Positions 22,240 to 34,146 are shown, counted from the stretch's first letter. The stretch: DNA of 64,000 nt from Choanephora cucurbitarum (GCA_025331435.1 JAIWNI010000004.1:372001-436000), one strand, 5' to 3'. Notes: generated by a model from the letters alone, not told the origin. Numbers and translations: made by a program.

Positions 22240-23735
22240 TTAATTTACAAAATCCTCATAATCATCCATTACATTCATTGATGCGAGATCTAGGTTTTGA
22301 TAAGCGGCGTTTTGGTCCAAGCGTGCATCAGGTTCATACAAACAAGAATATTCGGGCTTGTGATCAGGCATCATACCAGGTGTATAATTATAGTTGTAAG
22401 TTTGCTCATGTAATTCCCAGACACCACGACGGACAAATGGCCTATCTTCAGTAGAAATTGTAGCGAATGTTTCACGATTAATTTCTTGGGGATCACTTAA
22501 GACTTCTGAGCTGGAGGCAGTGATCTCTACAAAAATAGTGTACGAACGCATGTCATTCACAATACAACGCATCCAACCTCGAAGCTTCTGTCCTGCATTG
22601 ACAGCTAAAGGCTCCTTAAACAAGAAGCGTACTTGCTGCCAATGTGTGCGTTCAGCAGCAGGCCCTGTAGACATTTCGATTGTAGTTCCTAAATCCTCTG
22701 GGTTAGGTTGATCATAAGGGGGAGGAGCAAACACAAGATCGAACCATCCGGCAACACCATGCATCAAGCCTGTATACTGTGCTGGCCAACTGAAAGGAAT
22801 TGTCATATCTTGTAACTGGTTCAATGTGACGGTTGAGAAGTCAACAGGATAAGTGTCAAAAAGCGAAGGGGTGGTAATCAGACTACGAGGATCGAAATGC
22901 CCAACAACAGGCATGCCAAACATTTCATCACGGGCATCTTTATAGAGTGGACTGAAATCAATCCCGTAAAAAGAGGTTTGTTCCCAGAAGCGTGCCTTAG
23001 CCATTGTTTCGCTCCATAATGTGGCATCTGTAAATGGCGCCAAATAGATGTTACCCTTTGAGGGATACAGGGCGCCACCTTCCTTCAGGTAATGGTCTCT
23101 TGCATAAATATAACTCTCAAGCTAAACCCCTCATCTTTCAAATCAGCCAAAAAAGAATAAACATAACATACTCGTCATTAAATAACCGTCAACGTACCAT
23201 TCTTTCATGAAACAAAAGTACACCAATAGGTTCAGAAATAATAGTGTCCACCTTTGGTATAGGGAGATTGGGATCTTCGATTTTGGCTAATCAAATAATC
23301 AATTCGTCTGTTCTTTCTGAAAAACTGTCTTATCGCAGCTTACCATTTATCACTTCCACTTTGTCTTTCAAAAAAGCGTTTTTCCCAGTATCGGCAGCGC
23401 TTACCAATTTCTTCATTTTGTTGGCCATACCAGAGGCTTCCACTGCATATACCTTTTTGGCACCTGCTTGCACAGCAAAATAAGACAAGATGCCAGAACC
23501 AGCACCAACATCCATAACAAGCTTATCTTTGAATGACTTGGGTCCATTCAACAAAATCGATGAACGATATGTTGAAGTGCGCACTGTGTCTTGCAACATG
23601 TTTTGCTAATTAGAAAAGATCAATACGCGTTCATATATTTTCTGTAGCCTTTTATATTACTTGGTGTTGAAGTTGAGCATAGTAGCCAAAGTATTGTGGG
23701 TCTCGGTGCTCGACACCAGGAACTTCAGAGCTCAT
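22240..23735 (-). CDS. Protein arginine methyltransferase, CARM1/PRMT4-like
   Basis: Transfers methyl groups from S-adenosylmethionine to arginine side chains of histones and other nuclear proteins. Four exons: 23735-23661, 23605-23344, 23286-23198 and 23121-22240 (435 aa). Motif I is [20 protein letters not shown], followed by YAVEAS (post I). The double-E loop spans exons 3-4: [13 protein letters not shown], then [12 protein letters not shown]. The late motif is [10 protein letters not shown] (the THW loop). SEP rather than SEW, plus ERMLESY, favour the CARM1/PRMT4 subfamily over PRMT1. The N-terminal residues [20 protein letters not shown] match the PRMT YF-x-x-Y helix. The C-terminus has an extra Tyr/Asp-rich tail after the beta barrel. 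Complete by eye. Confidence 0.93.
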
Positions 23736-24893
23736 TGTTTATAAAGGAAAAAAAAAAAAAGAGGAAGAGGGAGAAGAAGAATGGAGATCTACGATATTCA
23801 TTCAATATTTTAAAAATACGCGCTTTAAGAAAAAAAAAAAAGGTTGTACGCGCTTTGTTTTGCATTGCAACACCTCTAAAGTATCTTTACCTTTGATTTA
23901 TGGTTTAGGGTATTATAGAGAGAAACCATCAGCTCGAAAGTGCCATGTCGCAACATGTTGTTACCGAATGCATTGTGAGCAAAGTGTCCTGCATAATTAG
24001 GCATCTGATCCAGTTCATTAAAAGAGCAACTTCAAAACACAGGCCCCACGTTTAAAGAAAAAGCCAGATTGTACATATTGTAACGCTTACGATAGATTTG
24101 TGAAGCATAAGCAAATTCGGTACCTGTTTGAAGAATACAACTCATATAACTGCGCTGGCTGTTGTTGGGAATTGCAAAGAAGAGATTAAGGTGAGTTTCT
24201 TTAACCTCTACTTCTAAAGAGATAATCAAAAACATCTGATAAAAACACAGCAGTTGAATGATAGCCAAACCTGTCATGAGAGAGGTGCTTCTGATTGTAA
24301 AACAATAAAAAAAAGGTTATGGTATGGCTTGCATAGAAAGTAAATCCCTTCCTTTTCTCTTGTTCTTCTAAAAAAAATTAGACCATGCAACTAAAGAAAT
24401 ACACTTCGATAGCTCTATCCTTTGCTCACTGTATAGTTTTATTAGCTGATTTTTATCAAGTAACCACAGAGCCACAGAGATTCACTTTTTACTATCTAGA
24501 AATGGCTTTCGTTTTCTTCTCTTCTTTGTGTGTACTTACTTCCATTACAAGTCAGGTTATCATGAGCTCTTAATTGATTTGTACTTTCTTGCTTTTATAT
24601 GTCTTCCTTTCGGTCTTTTGAGTGAAAAGTTTTCAGAAACAGCAACAATTGGGTGTGCATGATCACAGCTTATAGATGGTATTTGTTTGTTAATAAAAAA
24701 TGCATTAGTTATCAGAACAATTATTTCTACCAGTTTTGAGGAGATTGAAAATAAAGCAGCTTAAAAAGAAGCGAGTAACTTTTATTCAACCTATTAGTTG
24801 CTTCAAAGAGTAACAATGAAGCAACATATGGATTATAGGTAGTGAGAACGATTGGATAGCCTGTCAATTGCCTGTACAGAAACTATACCATTA
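23736..24893. other. Intergenic region with two small divergent ORFs
   Basis: Two short ORFs point away from each other: 24277-24032 (-, 81 aa, hydrophobic N-terminus TGLAIIQLLCFYQMFLIISL) and 24385-24573 (+, 62 aa, two hydrophobic stretches). Either could be a small membrane protein or chance. I recognise neither family and see no introns linking them to larger genes. The first 100 bp hold the promoter of the methyltransferase. Confidence 0.25.
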
Positions 24894-25077
24894 CAGTGAT
24901 TTGCGTTTGAAAATAGAACAAGAGAGAAAATGTAAAAGCAGTAGAATTATCATCAAAGCAAAATACGCCTTCTTTTTTTTTAGAGAAGATTTTGACACAG
25001 GGAATAAATATCTCAAAAGAGCCAGCAACGTATATTTTTTGTGAGAGCTTTTCCAAATCTGTGAGTTAGGAGCAACA
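24894..25077 (+). repeat. Left terminal inverted repeat
   Basis: A 184 bp sequence, reverse complement of 28207-28390 with only a few mismatches (for example GGAGCAAC against GGAACAAC at the inner end). Confidence 0.92.
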
Positions 25078-25231
25078 TTGTCCCCCAAATGCTGCTTTGC
25101 TTAGAATTGGTGTCTGAAATTTGTAACCAGTCTTGGCTTTTTGGCTTTGATGTTTTCTTGAAGATATATATATTCTGGTCATTCTTAAACATTCTACTGC
25201 ATTTTTATAAACTTAACCTATTCATTTTTAC

Positions 25232-26447
25232 TTGCCTTCTGGTGAACTTGCTTCTGATGAAGAACCTGGGTATCAGCCAAAACAAGATGGAGCAGCTATC
25301 AAGTCGTTGTATCAGATGGGAAGTATTCCAGATTATGATAGCTTGTCCGAGGATGAAGATGATGATCATTTTAATACAGCAGTAGCTATGGAAGAAATTG
25401 ATTTAGAAGCAACGCCTTTACCTAATATGATTTGGACACCAACCAAGTATAAGCCGAAAGATGTTCCTCACTTTATTTCTCTGTTGCAAAACAAATATTT
25501 TAAAGTTTCTAAAGCTGCAAAGGAAGCTGGCATTGGACTAAAAGCTGCTTATAAGTTTAATGATCAATGGGAGAAAAATTGGAGGAACCATCTTACCTGG
25601 TTACAAACCGGTTTTCGAAGTTAAGCGTAAAGGAAATAACGCAAAACTGACAGAGGAACACTCACAATATTTAAAAGAGTTTGTTGAAAAGCATCCTACT
25701 TGCATTGTGAAAGATGCTACAGAATCTCTTTGTGAGGCTTTTCATGGCCTAACAGTTAACAAATCCACTGTATATTGTTACATTACTGAAAAGCTGGAAT
25801 TCACTATGATTCGCACACAAGCAAGATTTGCAAACCGAAATTCTGATGATATGCTTGAATAAGGTAAACAATTTATTGAACATATCGACGCAATGAATGA
25901 TGAAACCTTTTACAAAAGAAAATGCATTTTTGTGAACGAAAGCGGGTTCAAGAAAAACATGGTACGTCCCGTAGCATGGTCTAAGAAAAGCGAACCTATA
26001 GAAGTGGATGTAGAAGCAGAAGGCACTAATCTGAGTATATTGGGTTATATGTCAGCCTATGAACTGATGGCTGTTTCGCAACAGGGTCCAAAATCAAGCC
26101 AAAAAAAAAAAGCTGCTGCTGGTATAAAAAGAGGTCTAACTCATGGAACTAATTCATCGCACTTTACATTGTTTGTAGAAGAAATCGTTTCTGTTTTGAA
26201 CAAACTTGAATCGAAGAACATGCACATTGTTATGGACAATGCTGCCATCCACAAAACACCAGAAGTTCTGAAAGCGATTAGGGATAGTGGACATTATGCT
26301 TTATTTTTGCCCCCTTACTCGCTCATGTTAAATCCTATTGAAGAATGTTAGGCAAAAGTTAAGTCGGTAGTACGCAAAAATCCACTTGCAAAGAATAAAA
26401 TGATTGCTGATAGAATAGAAGAAGCGGCAAAAAACCGTAGAGGTTAG
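25232..26447 (+). pseudogene. Broken Tc1/mariner-like (DDE_3) transposase
   Basis: Three consecutive readings make one protein. Residues from 25232 end in an N-terminal helix-turn-helix (KYFKVSKAAKEAGIGLKAAY). A one-base frameshift near 25575-25580 leads into PGYKPVFEVKRKGNNAKLTE. An in-frame TAA at 25860 and a TAG at 26349 interrupt the catalytic core. The core reads KCIFVNESGFKKNM, HIVMDNAAIH and LPPYSLMLNPIEE, matching the DDE superfamily endonuclease, but the first catalytic Asp is Asn (VNES instead of IDES). An acidic stretch (SLSEDEDDDHF) precedes the HTH. With a frameshift, two stops and a lost catalytic residue it cannot be active. The original start codon is unclear; the open frame begins with TTG. 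Confidence 0.85.
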
Positions 26448-26981
26448 ATTCGTCATTCCCAAAGGCAACTTCCAAAATTTCGCAATATGGAGAGATTGTA
26501 ATATTTATTTCAACTAAGATACTGATTTGCATTTGTGAAGAAGGGACCAAGAAGATGCATCCCAACTTTATCGCTTTCTTCTGTCAAGTTTAGTATGCTA
26601 GGATTTATCGTTATTTCCAGTGTTTCCGATGGAGGGGTAGAAAAACGATACTCCACAAGCTTTTTCTTGTGTTCTTGAAGTTTTGTCATGATGTCAGTAG
26701 CTTCTTCAAGTAAACACTAGTAAAGTATAAAATTGTTACTTGCTTGCTCTTCATTCATACAGAAATCATTTTTTTTGTGAAATTTACCTTCATTGATCAG
26801 TAACAGTATAAGTTACTTGTAATTTCCCTATCCAAATCGCATTGAGAAAGTGAGCTGCTCTCTCAGTGCGCTTGCAAAATAAGCTTTGGGTGAGTTGCTG
26901 CAAGACTAGCACCACCCACTTATGCTTCTGAACAACTTTGTTTGAAGAGTTGAACACAAAAGACCGCCACTTTAAAATAGC

Positions 26982-27248
26982 TTCAGGAGATGCAATATGG
27001 CCTTTGCTTTTACTTCTTTGAGATGCGAAATTGGCAACAACAACCTTGGTGATATGCCTTTCCAAATCCATGGCCAGATGTATCCTATGCAAGATCCTTT
27101 CTTTTGTCTGAAAAAGGATAAATATACAAGATATGCTCAGTTGTATATCCTTGGTCCTCAGCTTCCAGCTTCACTTGGAGCAAGCGACAATAGCTTCGTG
27201 CTGCAGTCAGTACAAATGTTGTCCATTGGGTCAAGATCGAAAGGTTAG
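26982..27248 (+). pseudogene. Helitron-like N-domain fragment inside the DNA transposon
   Basis: The ORF beginning at 26997 reads AFTSLRCEIGNN, then MPFQIHGQMYPMQDPFF and YTRYAQLYIL. The pattern F-x-I-HG-x-x-Y ... AQLYI resembles the N-terminal Rep-associated domain that precedes helicases in Helitron-type transposons. No Rep HUH motif or helicase follows. An overlapping minus-strand ORF (27092-26790) has no recognisable family. This looks like captured cargo; chance resemblance is possible. Confidence 0.35.
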
Positions 27249-28206
27249 AGACGGCCAAAGTCCAAAATATATGCAGCTCTGGGTCACGTCTAAAAAAAGA
27301 TAAAACTGTCTATGAGTTAGATGAATGTTATGGTCCTTCTAACTGGGTGTTGATGCTTACTTGGCAAGTCTCACTTGTTGCAAACCTTAATGAAAAGAAA
27401 AAAAGAACATAGACCCACATCTCAAACAGGTTTTACTTGATAAATGAAACTGATATAATGAAAATTAAACATAGGCAAGTTAAATCCGTGATAGTAACTC
27501 TTTAATTCGATTTTTACAAATACTCTCTTCATTGCAAGCAAGCATGATCGGGTCGAGATAAGTCGATTTATTCTCTTATCTTGGTAACCGCTATCTTTAT
27601 ACTGTAGGGCGAAAGCAAGGTATTCGGATAGTTCGGTTGTGAGCAATCTCTGTGGGCTTGGTGGAATCCTTAATATGCAACGCAGCTAAGGCACGTTCCA
27701 AGAGCTGGCTTACTTGATTGTAATGTTCACTAATGAGTTGCTCATCGAGATTGCTTTTGTTTAATGTGATGCTTACACCAAATATGTATCTACTTATATA
27801 TATCTTAGGTAAAAAAAAGTTATTACTTTTTTATTCATATTTTTTGTACTAATGTCCATTTTTTTTTATATTTTGTAACTTCTTTATTAACTTTGACCTC
27901 CCAACTTCCCTTTGCTGTGTGTTGGTATTACCATTGCGATGTCGGGAGAGGCTCTTTGAAATTTATTTTGGACTCTTGTCTTATTTTCCTTCTGGAATTA
28001 ATTGTACTTTCACCCTTTTGTGGTTAATTCTGTTAGTATCAAAGCTTGTTTGCTTCGAGAACCAAGAAAAAGTATTGAAAGTTTTCTTTGCTCAATAATA
28101 ATATGTTTAAATAAGCTCTCATGTCATGAACTTGGGAAGTAACATGTAGTGCTATCTTTAACTTTTAGTTCGATCTGATTATGTTATTGCCTCTTAAGTT
28201 CTTGAT

Positions 28207-28390
28207 TGTTGTTCCTAACTCACAGATTTGGAAAAGCTCTCACAAAAAATATACGTTGCTGGCTCTTTTGAGATATTTATTCCCTGTGTCAAAATCTTCT
28301 CTAAAAAAAAAGAAGGCGTATTTTGCTTTGATGATAATTCTACTGCTTTTACATTTTCTCTCTTGTTCTATTTTCAAACGCAAATCACTG
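28207..28390 (-). repeat. Right terminal inverted repeat
   Basis: Partner of the left inverted repeat; ends CGCAAATCACTG followed by the TA duplication. It lies 157 bp upstream of the NC2-beta start codon. Confidence 0.92.
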
Positions 28391-28547
28391 TACATATACT
28401 ATTGAACCATTTTGAATGCGAATAATTTCCGGAAATCGTGTATAGAAAAAAAAAGCGGCTGATAACAGTTTCCAAAAAAAAAACAAACTTTTTTCTTTTT
28501 TTTTTTCTTCCTCTTCTTCCTCCCTTTATATTCTACATTACCTTGTC

Positions 28548-29152
28548 ATGAGTGATAGTGAGCGTGCTGGAAATCCTGTCGATGACGAGCTTTCTCTTCC
28601 TAAAGGTATAGATCTATCTATCTAAAAAAAACGACCGAAAAAGTCTCCTAACTACGTTTTATAGCAACTGTGCAGAAACTCATCAATGAGATGATGCCAG
28701 ACGACATTGTCTGTTCAAAAGATACTCGTGACCTATTGATAGATTGCTGTGTTGGTAAGACGAGCGAAACAAGAAGCTACTTTTCAATGACTGATCGCTT
28801 TTGCTTATTATCAGAATTCATCCACTTGATTGCTTCAGAGGCTAATGAGATATGTGAAAAAGAGACAAAAAAGACAATTGCTGGAGAGCATGTGTTGAGT
28901 GCACTAAAAGAACTTGGTTTCGAGGACTACATGGAAGAAGTGGATGAAGTGTTTAAGGAACACAAGAAGCAGCAAAAGGTAAAATACAGCTATAGGGTAA
29001 AGGGTATACAGAATAATTGACTCTCGTATTAGGATCGAGACAGAAAAAGCACTCGACTGGAAAACAGAGGCATTTCTGAAGAAGAATTATTACGACAACA
29101 AGAATTACTCTTTGCTCAGTCACGCATTAAATTTGAAGCACAACAACAATAA
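28548..29152 (+). CDS. NC2-beta / Dr1 transcription cofactor subunit
   Basis: The histone-fold subunit of negative cofactor 2, which with NC2-alpha binds TBP on DNA and blocks TFIIA/TFIIB entry. Four exons: 28548-28605, 28665-28754, 28815-28978 and 29033-29152 (143 aa, typical). The fold is clear: LPKATVQKLINEMMPDDIVC (alpha 1 and loop), SKDTRDLLIDCCVEFIHLIA (alpha 2, spanning intron 2), SEANEICEKETKKTIAGEHV (loop 2) and LSALKELGFEDYMEEVDEVF (alpha 3/C). The C-terminal Gln/Arg-rich tail ends FEAQQQ. The promoter must be short, since a transposon repeat ends 157 bp upstream. Identity is secure. Confidence 0.95.
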
Positions 29153-29391
29153 CCTAATTTTATTTTATTTTTATATTTTTCTCTTGTACAGTTTCTTCCT
29201 TTCTCTTTATACATATGTTACAGCATGCTATAGTAAAAATAAAACATTTTTCCTTGACCGAGTCAGCGCGCGTGTTTTTTTTTCTCGTTTAATCGGAGCA
29301 GTGGACAAGTCAATGCACTCTCAAAAAAAACATTGAATCTGCTTTTTTCTTTTTTATCTTCATTTTATTATTATTACAGTTATCATTTGTT

Positions 29392-30282
29392 ATGTTCATT
29401 CGACGCTTTTTTTCTGTAAAACAAACCTTTGTGGGGCGCAGTTATTCTACCAAAATACCGTTTGATGCCAAGGCGTTCCCTTTCTCTCGATTTGAGCCCT
29501 GTTGCCCCGACACTTCTGTACAAGCAGCAGAAAACGGATTTGTGCCTTGTCAGAATCATCCTATGCCAGCTGTTCTCGGAAAGAAGATTGACATGGTAGA
29601 TAGCATGCAACGACCTGCTTCGCTTCGTCATATTGTTGGTTGTGTAGGTCATGATGCTGTTGAATGGACTCGTGCCAAAGTAGAGGCAGTTCCTGACGGC
29701 GTTGTTCAGACACTCTTGACAGCTGAAAATGAATGGTTAAGACACAACCGAAGCTTACACGACAGTTCCGATGTGCTTGTTACAGTAGCTGATAGACCTT
29801 CCGTCGATCCCCAGGCACCCGATCTTTTGTTTTTCCCTGAGTTCAAAATGCTCAAACATGTTAACGCAATAACACACGGTTCGCCTATCTATTCTGTCAT
29901 GGATTCAATCTGGAGGGACGCTCATCAGCCATTAAATGAGACAAACGAATGGGAAGAGATAAAGGCAAATACAGTAGTACTTGTATGCACTCATGGTAGA
30001 AGAGACTTGCGTTGTGGGAAACTAGGTCCTCTGATTGTAGAAGAATTTAAGCATTGGATTGAAAAAGCAGGTTATAGCGACAAAGTAGAAGTATGGGGCA
30101 CTAGTCATTTTGGAGGTCATAAATTTGCTGGCAATTTGATTATCCATCAACGCGGCTTAGGCGGTCATATGTATGGTAATGTTAGACAATGTCATGTCAA
30201 GGATATTGTAGATAGGCATATCATCCATAGTAAGGTTATCAAAGAGATCTGGAGAGGTCAAGTAACACCTCCTCTCGTTTAG
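29392..30282 (+). CDS. Sucrase/ferredoxin-like (Apd1/Aim32-type) Fe-S protein
   Basis: Single exon, 296 aa. The C-terminal thioredoxin-like ferredoxin domain has the family signature VLVCTHGRRDLRCGKLGP, followed about 35 residues later by GTSHFGGHKFAGNLIIHQRG. In Apd1/Aim32 proteins these Cys and His residues bind a [2Fe-2S] cluster. The first 20 residues (MFIRRFFSVKQTFVGRSYST) are basic, hydroxylated and lack acidic residues, which fits a mitochondrial presequence and suits Aim32, which acts in mitochondrial redox quality control. The molecular reaction is not established. Length agrees with the family. Confidence 0.88.
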   Translation: MFIRRFFSVKQTFVGRSYSTKIPFDAKAFPFSRFEPCCPDTSVQAAENGFVPCQNHPMPAVLGKKIDMVDSMQRPASLRHIVGCVGHDAVEWTRAKVEAVPDGVVQTLLTAENEWLRHNRSLHDSSDVLVTVADRPSVDPQAPDLLFFPEFKMLKHVNAITHGSPIYSVMDSIWRDAHQPLNETNEWEEIKANTVVLVCTHGRRDLRCGKLGPLIVEEFKHWIEKAGYSDKVEVWGTSHFGGHKFAGNLIIHQRGLGGHMYGNVRQCHVKDIVDRHIIHSKVIKEIWRGQVTPPLV

Positions 30283-30728
30283 TACAAATAATGAACTGTA
30301 AATAAACCTCTCAATTAGATTGTTTTGTCAATAGAATCTTTCTAGGAGAAGAGAAGGGAGAAGAGGACACATAGTACATAACGTTTGGAATTTCGTTAGT
30401 TTGAGAAAAACGGCTTCTAAATTTTGTCATGTTTCTTATCTTTTAACAAAAAGACCTGGCTGTCTATCCTATTTAAATATGTCTACATCAGCAGCGCAAT
30501 GGTATCCTCTTAAATAGAGGGTGCACGCCTTTCCTCTCATTCGTTTCTTTTTTATATATCTAACATCTTGCAGATTTCTCTTTTACGTAAAACTGCTAAT
30601 TGGTCAATAGTGAAAACTGCAGGAGTTACAAATTTACCATCTTAACCATTTGATACTTTTTTATACAAAGTTTCTTTCTTACGAAAAAAAAAAGAAGAAA
30701 AAAATACATACCTATACAGTTGAAAGCA
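30283..30728. promoter_or_regulatory. Intergenic region upstream of the Sec2-like gene
   Basis: A 446 bp spacer. It holds the 3' end of the Apd1-like gene and, at its right end, an A-rich leader just before the next start codon. No other feature was seen. Confidence 0.4.
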
Positions 30729-32465
30729 ATGGCTTCAACAACTGAGCAAGACAGTTCAGTCATCACAGACAAAGCGATTCATCTCTACAATAGTCTGAAG
30801 GCAGCTATTGAAAAACCAACTATTAATCCCGAAGCAATACAGATACCTTTACCACCATCACCTAGCACTTCATCTTCCTCTGTGCAATCAATCAAACAAA
30901 GGAATGAAGTTGACGACGACGATGATGGCGATGATGATTGTCCTTGTCAACACATTCTCGGAAGTGGTCAAGAGATAACAATGTGCTCTCTTTGCCAATC
31001 ACCTATTCCGATTATAGAAGCACTATTGGCCGAAAAAGATAGTTATGAAAGCGAAATACTTGAACTCCAAGCACAACTTGAAATCGAACAGAAGAGGATT
31101 TCTGAACAATTGACTTGTATTGACCAACTTAACAGTCGTCTAGAACAAGTAGTCCTTGAGCTCAACACAAAGACAACTGAATTTGAGGCACTTCAAAGCG
31201 ATATGGAATTGTTGAATGACAAATATGTAGACGAAATTGAACGAGTAGCAGAGATACAGCACTCAAAAGATATGGTAGAATCTGAATTAGAAGATCTATC
31301 TCGCCGATTGTTTGAAGAAGCGAATGGCATGGTAGCACATGAGAAGCGAGAAAAGCACAACTTAGAAATAGCTCAAAAACACTTAGAAAATCAGTTGAAA
31401 GAGACAAAAGAACGATTAGGAGCAGAACAGATGCAGCTGAAGGAACTTCGAAAGAGGATGGAAGACATGGCACTTGAATCCGAACATTCAGCTAATGAAA
31501 CAGTCTCCACAACTGAAGCACCTTTGAAGCAAGATGGAACTAGCCTATCCACATCAGATCAAGCACAGAATGCAGCTCGTCTGTTTGATGAGCGAACACG
31601 TCTGCTCTCTGAAGACCAAAAGAGAGCCAATGCTATTGATACTATGGTACTCTCTGAATTTGAGGAATTTGTCAAGACAGGTACTTCTGTCCCACTCAAA
31701 AAACTACATACCATCCCGTTCATGAAGAATTGTCAAGAAGAAGATGTTGAGGCCTGTTTGCGGTTTGGTCCTAACAGCCGTTTATCTGCTCGCAAAATCA
31801 ATGAAGCAATCGTGCTAAATACTTGTTTTATTGAAGAAGCACCACCAGGTTTTGCCCAAGAACAAGCAAAACGCATCATGAGTGAAATGCCTCTCAAGAT
31901 CTCAGGTGCCAAATCAATGATGTGGGAGCGATTCAGTAGCAATCACCTGGCAACTGTGTTCAGCGGATGTCAAGCATGTGGTAGAAACGACGGTACTACC
32001 TTGCCTTATCGATTTCGCATCTCTTATTTCGATGATTGGGCTTGTATTGACCGATTCTGTCGAGATAGATTAGTTGCTGTTTGTGAGTTCTATGTGCTCA
32101 TTCGTAATGTTCGTCAGGGGCTTTACAGCAATCGAACAATATTGGATCTCTATCAAGAAGCCATGCGATTGAGGCTGCAGATGTTTTATGCTAGGTAAAG
32201 CTCATCTAAATTGTTCTAAAAAAAACTAACTTTCTATTTTGCGGGCAACAGAATGGGTGCTCTTCCTTGGACTTTGCGCACAACAGCTGCTGCTAACACA
32301 AAACAAATTGAAGTCATCAGCTCAGAATCATCGCCACTACCCAAATCGATAAAGACCATACAGGATGTTCGCAGAGGCAGTTTGAATGAAATCATATCTA
32401 ACAAAAAATCAAACTTGACATATGCAACTACTGCACTAAAGCAAGACAAAGAGACTGAAAACTAA
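30729..32465 (+). CDS. Rab guanine nucleotide exchange factor, Sec2/Rabin8 family
   Basis: Activates a Sec4/Rab8-type GTPase on secretory vesicles for polarised exocytosis. Two exons: 30729-32194 and 32252-32465 (559 aa). The middle (about residues 105-260) is one long coiled coil, the Sec2 exchange domain (EKDSYESEILELQAQLEIEQ, then QSDMELLNDKYVDEIERVAE). Before it is a cysteine cluster, CPCQHILGSGQEITMCSLCQ, preceded by a poly-Asp run. The C-terminal half matches the Rabin8/GRAB tail: EFEEFVKTG, CQACGR, YRFRISYFDDWACIDRFCRD, RLVAVCEFYVLIRNVRQGLY and MRLRLQMFYARMGALPW (spanning the intron). The ATG at 30729 is preferred to an in-frame TTG three codons upstream. Confidence 0.9.
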
Positions 32466-33158
32466 TCTTAATTTAACAACTTCGTCTTTTTACTCAATAT
32501 GTATTTACTACCTCCTTTAATTGTTACCCTATATTAACTCACTAGTTCTCTCTTTTCCTTACTTAAACAAAAGAATTGCAATACCAGCATAATTACACAA
32601 ATATGCCTTAATTAACCAAGTAATAAACAAGCCAAAGAAAGAAGCTTTACTCTGATACAAAACTCACAATTTAGCGCAACACAAGTTGATAATATTGAGC
32701 CAACCTTTTAGACTTGGTAGCCAGAAATGCGACAAGTTTGGTCATTTATGCGATTAAGCAAGAACTATTCATATGGTGGACGCTGAAATCAAAACATATT
32801 TTTGAGAGTAATCAAAAGCGTCAATAAATTACTAGGAATATAGTATATTCTTTAACTATTGTATGAGCCAATCCAGTTGCAACATTTGTTTCTTCTGATC
32901 ACAACATGCAACGCTGAATGATTCCCTTAAAGCTTCATATCGAGACAATACAATTTAAAAAAGCAATTAGACAAGGTCAACTGATACCATAGATCGCAGA
33001 CCAATGTTTACAACTTGATAAGGTATGATATAGAAGAATGCATTACGATTCTATAAAAGAAACATCTTTTACTGTTAGATTTCGGTCCGGATAAAAAGCT
33101 CCGGTCCGAACAAAAAAAATTAGTTAATGTGATATATTTAACTGCACATAAAGTTGAT
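32466..33158. other. Intergenic region with CGGTCCGGA motifs next to element 2
   Basis: No gene. Near 33083-33110 two copies of a CGGTCCG core appear (TTCGGTCCGGATAAAAAGC, then CTCCGGTCCGAAC), 50-75 bp before the left LTR of gypsy element 2, echoing the cluster before element 1. Confidence 0.4.
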
Positions 33159-34146
33159 TGTCAAGGTATAATGATGAATGTCTGAGCAATTTGAAGGAGG
33201 TTTATTTCTTGAGTTTTCAATTGAGCACAGATCAGAGACGAGCAGCAACAATAGAATGCAGATAGACGAGAGTGAACAACAGGAGTTTTGATGAGGAAAG
33301 ATAAAGAGCAAAAAAGGAGGATAAGAGGGAAGCAAATGCGTGCAATAAATCAAAAATAACAATAAAATAGACAACAAGTACAAAGAAAGATCAAAATCAC
33401 AACAACTAACCAAGTCTTTTCCAAAAGAACAAATTTATCCTGAGACCAGATTAGAGCCAAAAGTTTTTCTTGTATTTTCTTCCTTGTGTTTCCTTTAGAT
33501 CACTTATATCTTGAATCAATTCTTCTAACTAAGAATGTCCGATTCAGTCCTGAGATAAGCTTCTTGTACACAGCAAAATAAACGTCAGAGTCTTTCCTTT
33601 GGGTCTTGAACTTAGACTGAAAATGTGTTCGTAAAAAAGATTATCGTAAAGATAAAAAAAAAATACTAAAGGTAATCCCCCTTTTTTATTCATAAAAATA
33701 GTAATGATATTTATATACTTCTTTTTCACTGATTTGTTTTGTTACGGATACGATGAGGGATAAATAATAGAGATAGAAATATTTGCATTTGATGATGGGT
33801 ACGATGAGAGATAAATAAAAATAAGAAAAATATTTGTAGCTCACGATGGACATCATGAGAGATAAACAGTAGTAAACAAAAATATTTGTGGCAACAAGTA
33901 CGATAGGAGGTGTTTGATAACATTTAGGGTGAAAGATACAGAAATGGAAACTTGACATTTTGGGAATGCTATGGATTACGGCAGACAGACTTCTTTTCTC
34001 AATCCTGCTCTGCTTCACCTGAGCTTGACAGGTCCTTGACATAACAACTTCCTTGTCAATCCAATCTGCTTCATTCAAGACATTGTGATTACTTGATCTC
34101 CCGAGTCTCCAAGACAACATTTCGTCATTCATATCACCTCTTGTCA
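33159..34146 (-). repeat. 3' LTR of gypsy element 2
   Basis: A 988 bp direct repeat of 39590-40577. It starts TGTCAAGGTATAATG and ends CACCTCTTGTCA on the plus strand, so both termini carry the short inverted repeat TGACA/TGTCA. Apparent identity with its partner indicates a very recent insertion. Confidence 0.94.

Larger units (their letters stand above)
24894..28390 (+). mobile_element. Tc1/mariner-superfamily DNA transposon, decayed
   Basis: Bounded by 184 bp inverted repeats starting CAGTGATTTGCG and ending CGCAAATCACTG, each flanked by TA (24892-24893 and 28391-28392), the hallmark TA target duplication of Tc1/mariner elements. The length of 3,497 bp is about twice that of a normal member. 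The transposase occupies only 25.2-26.45 kb; the other 1.75 kb is unrelated cargo. The repeats remain very similar while the transposase is broken. Confidence 0.9.
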
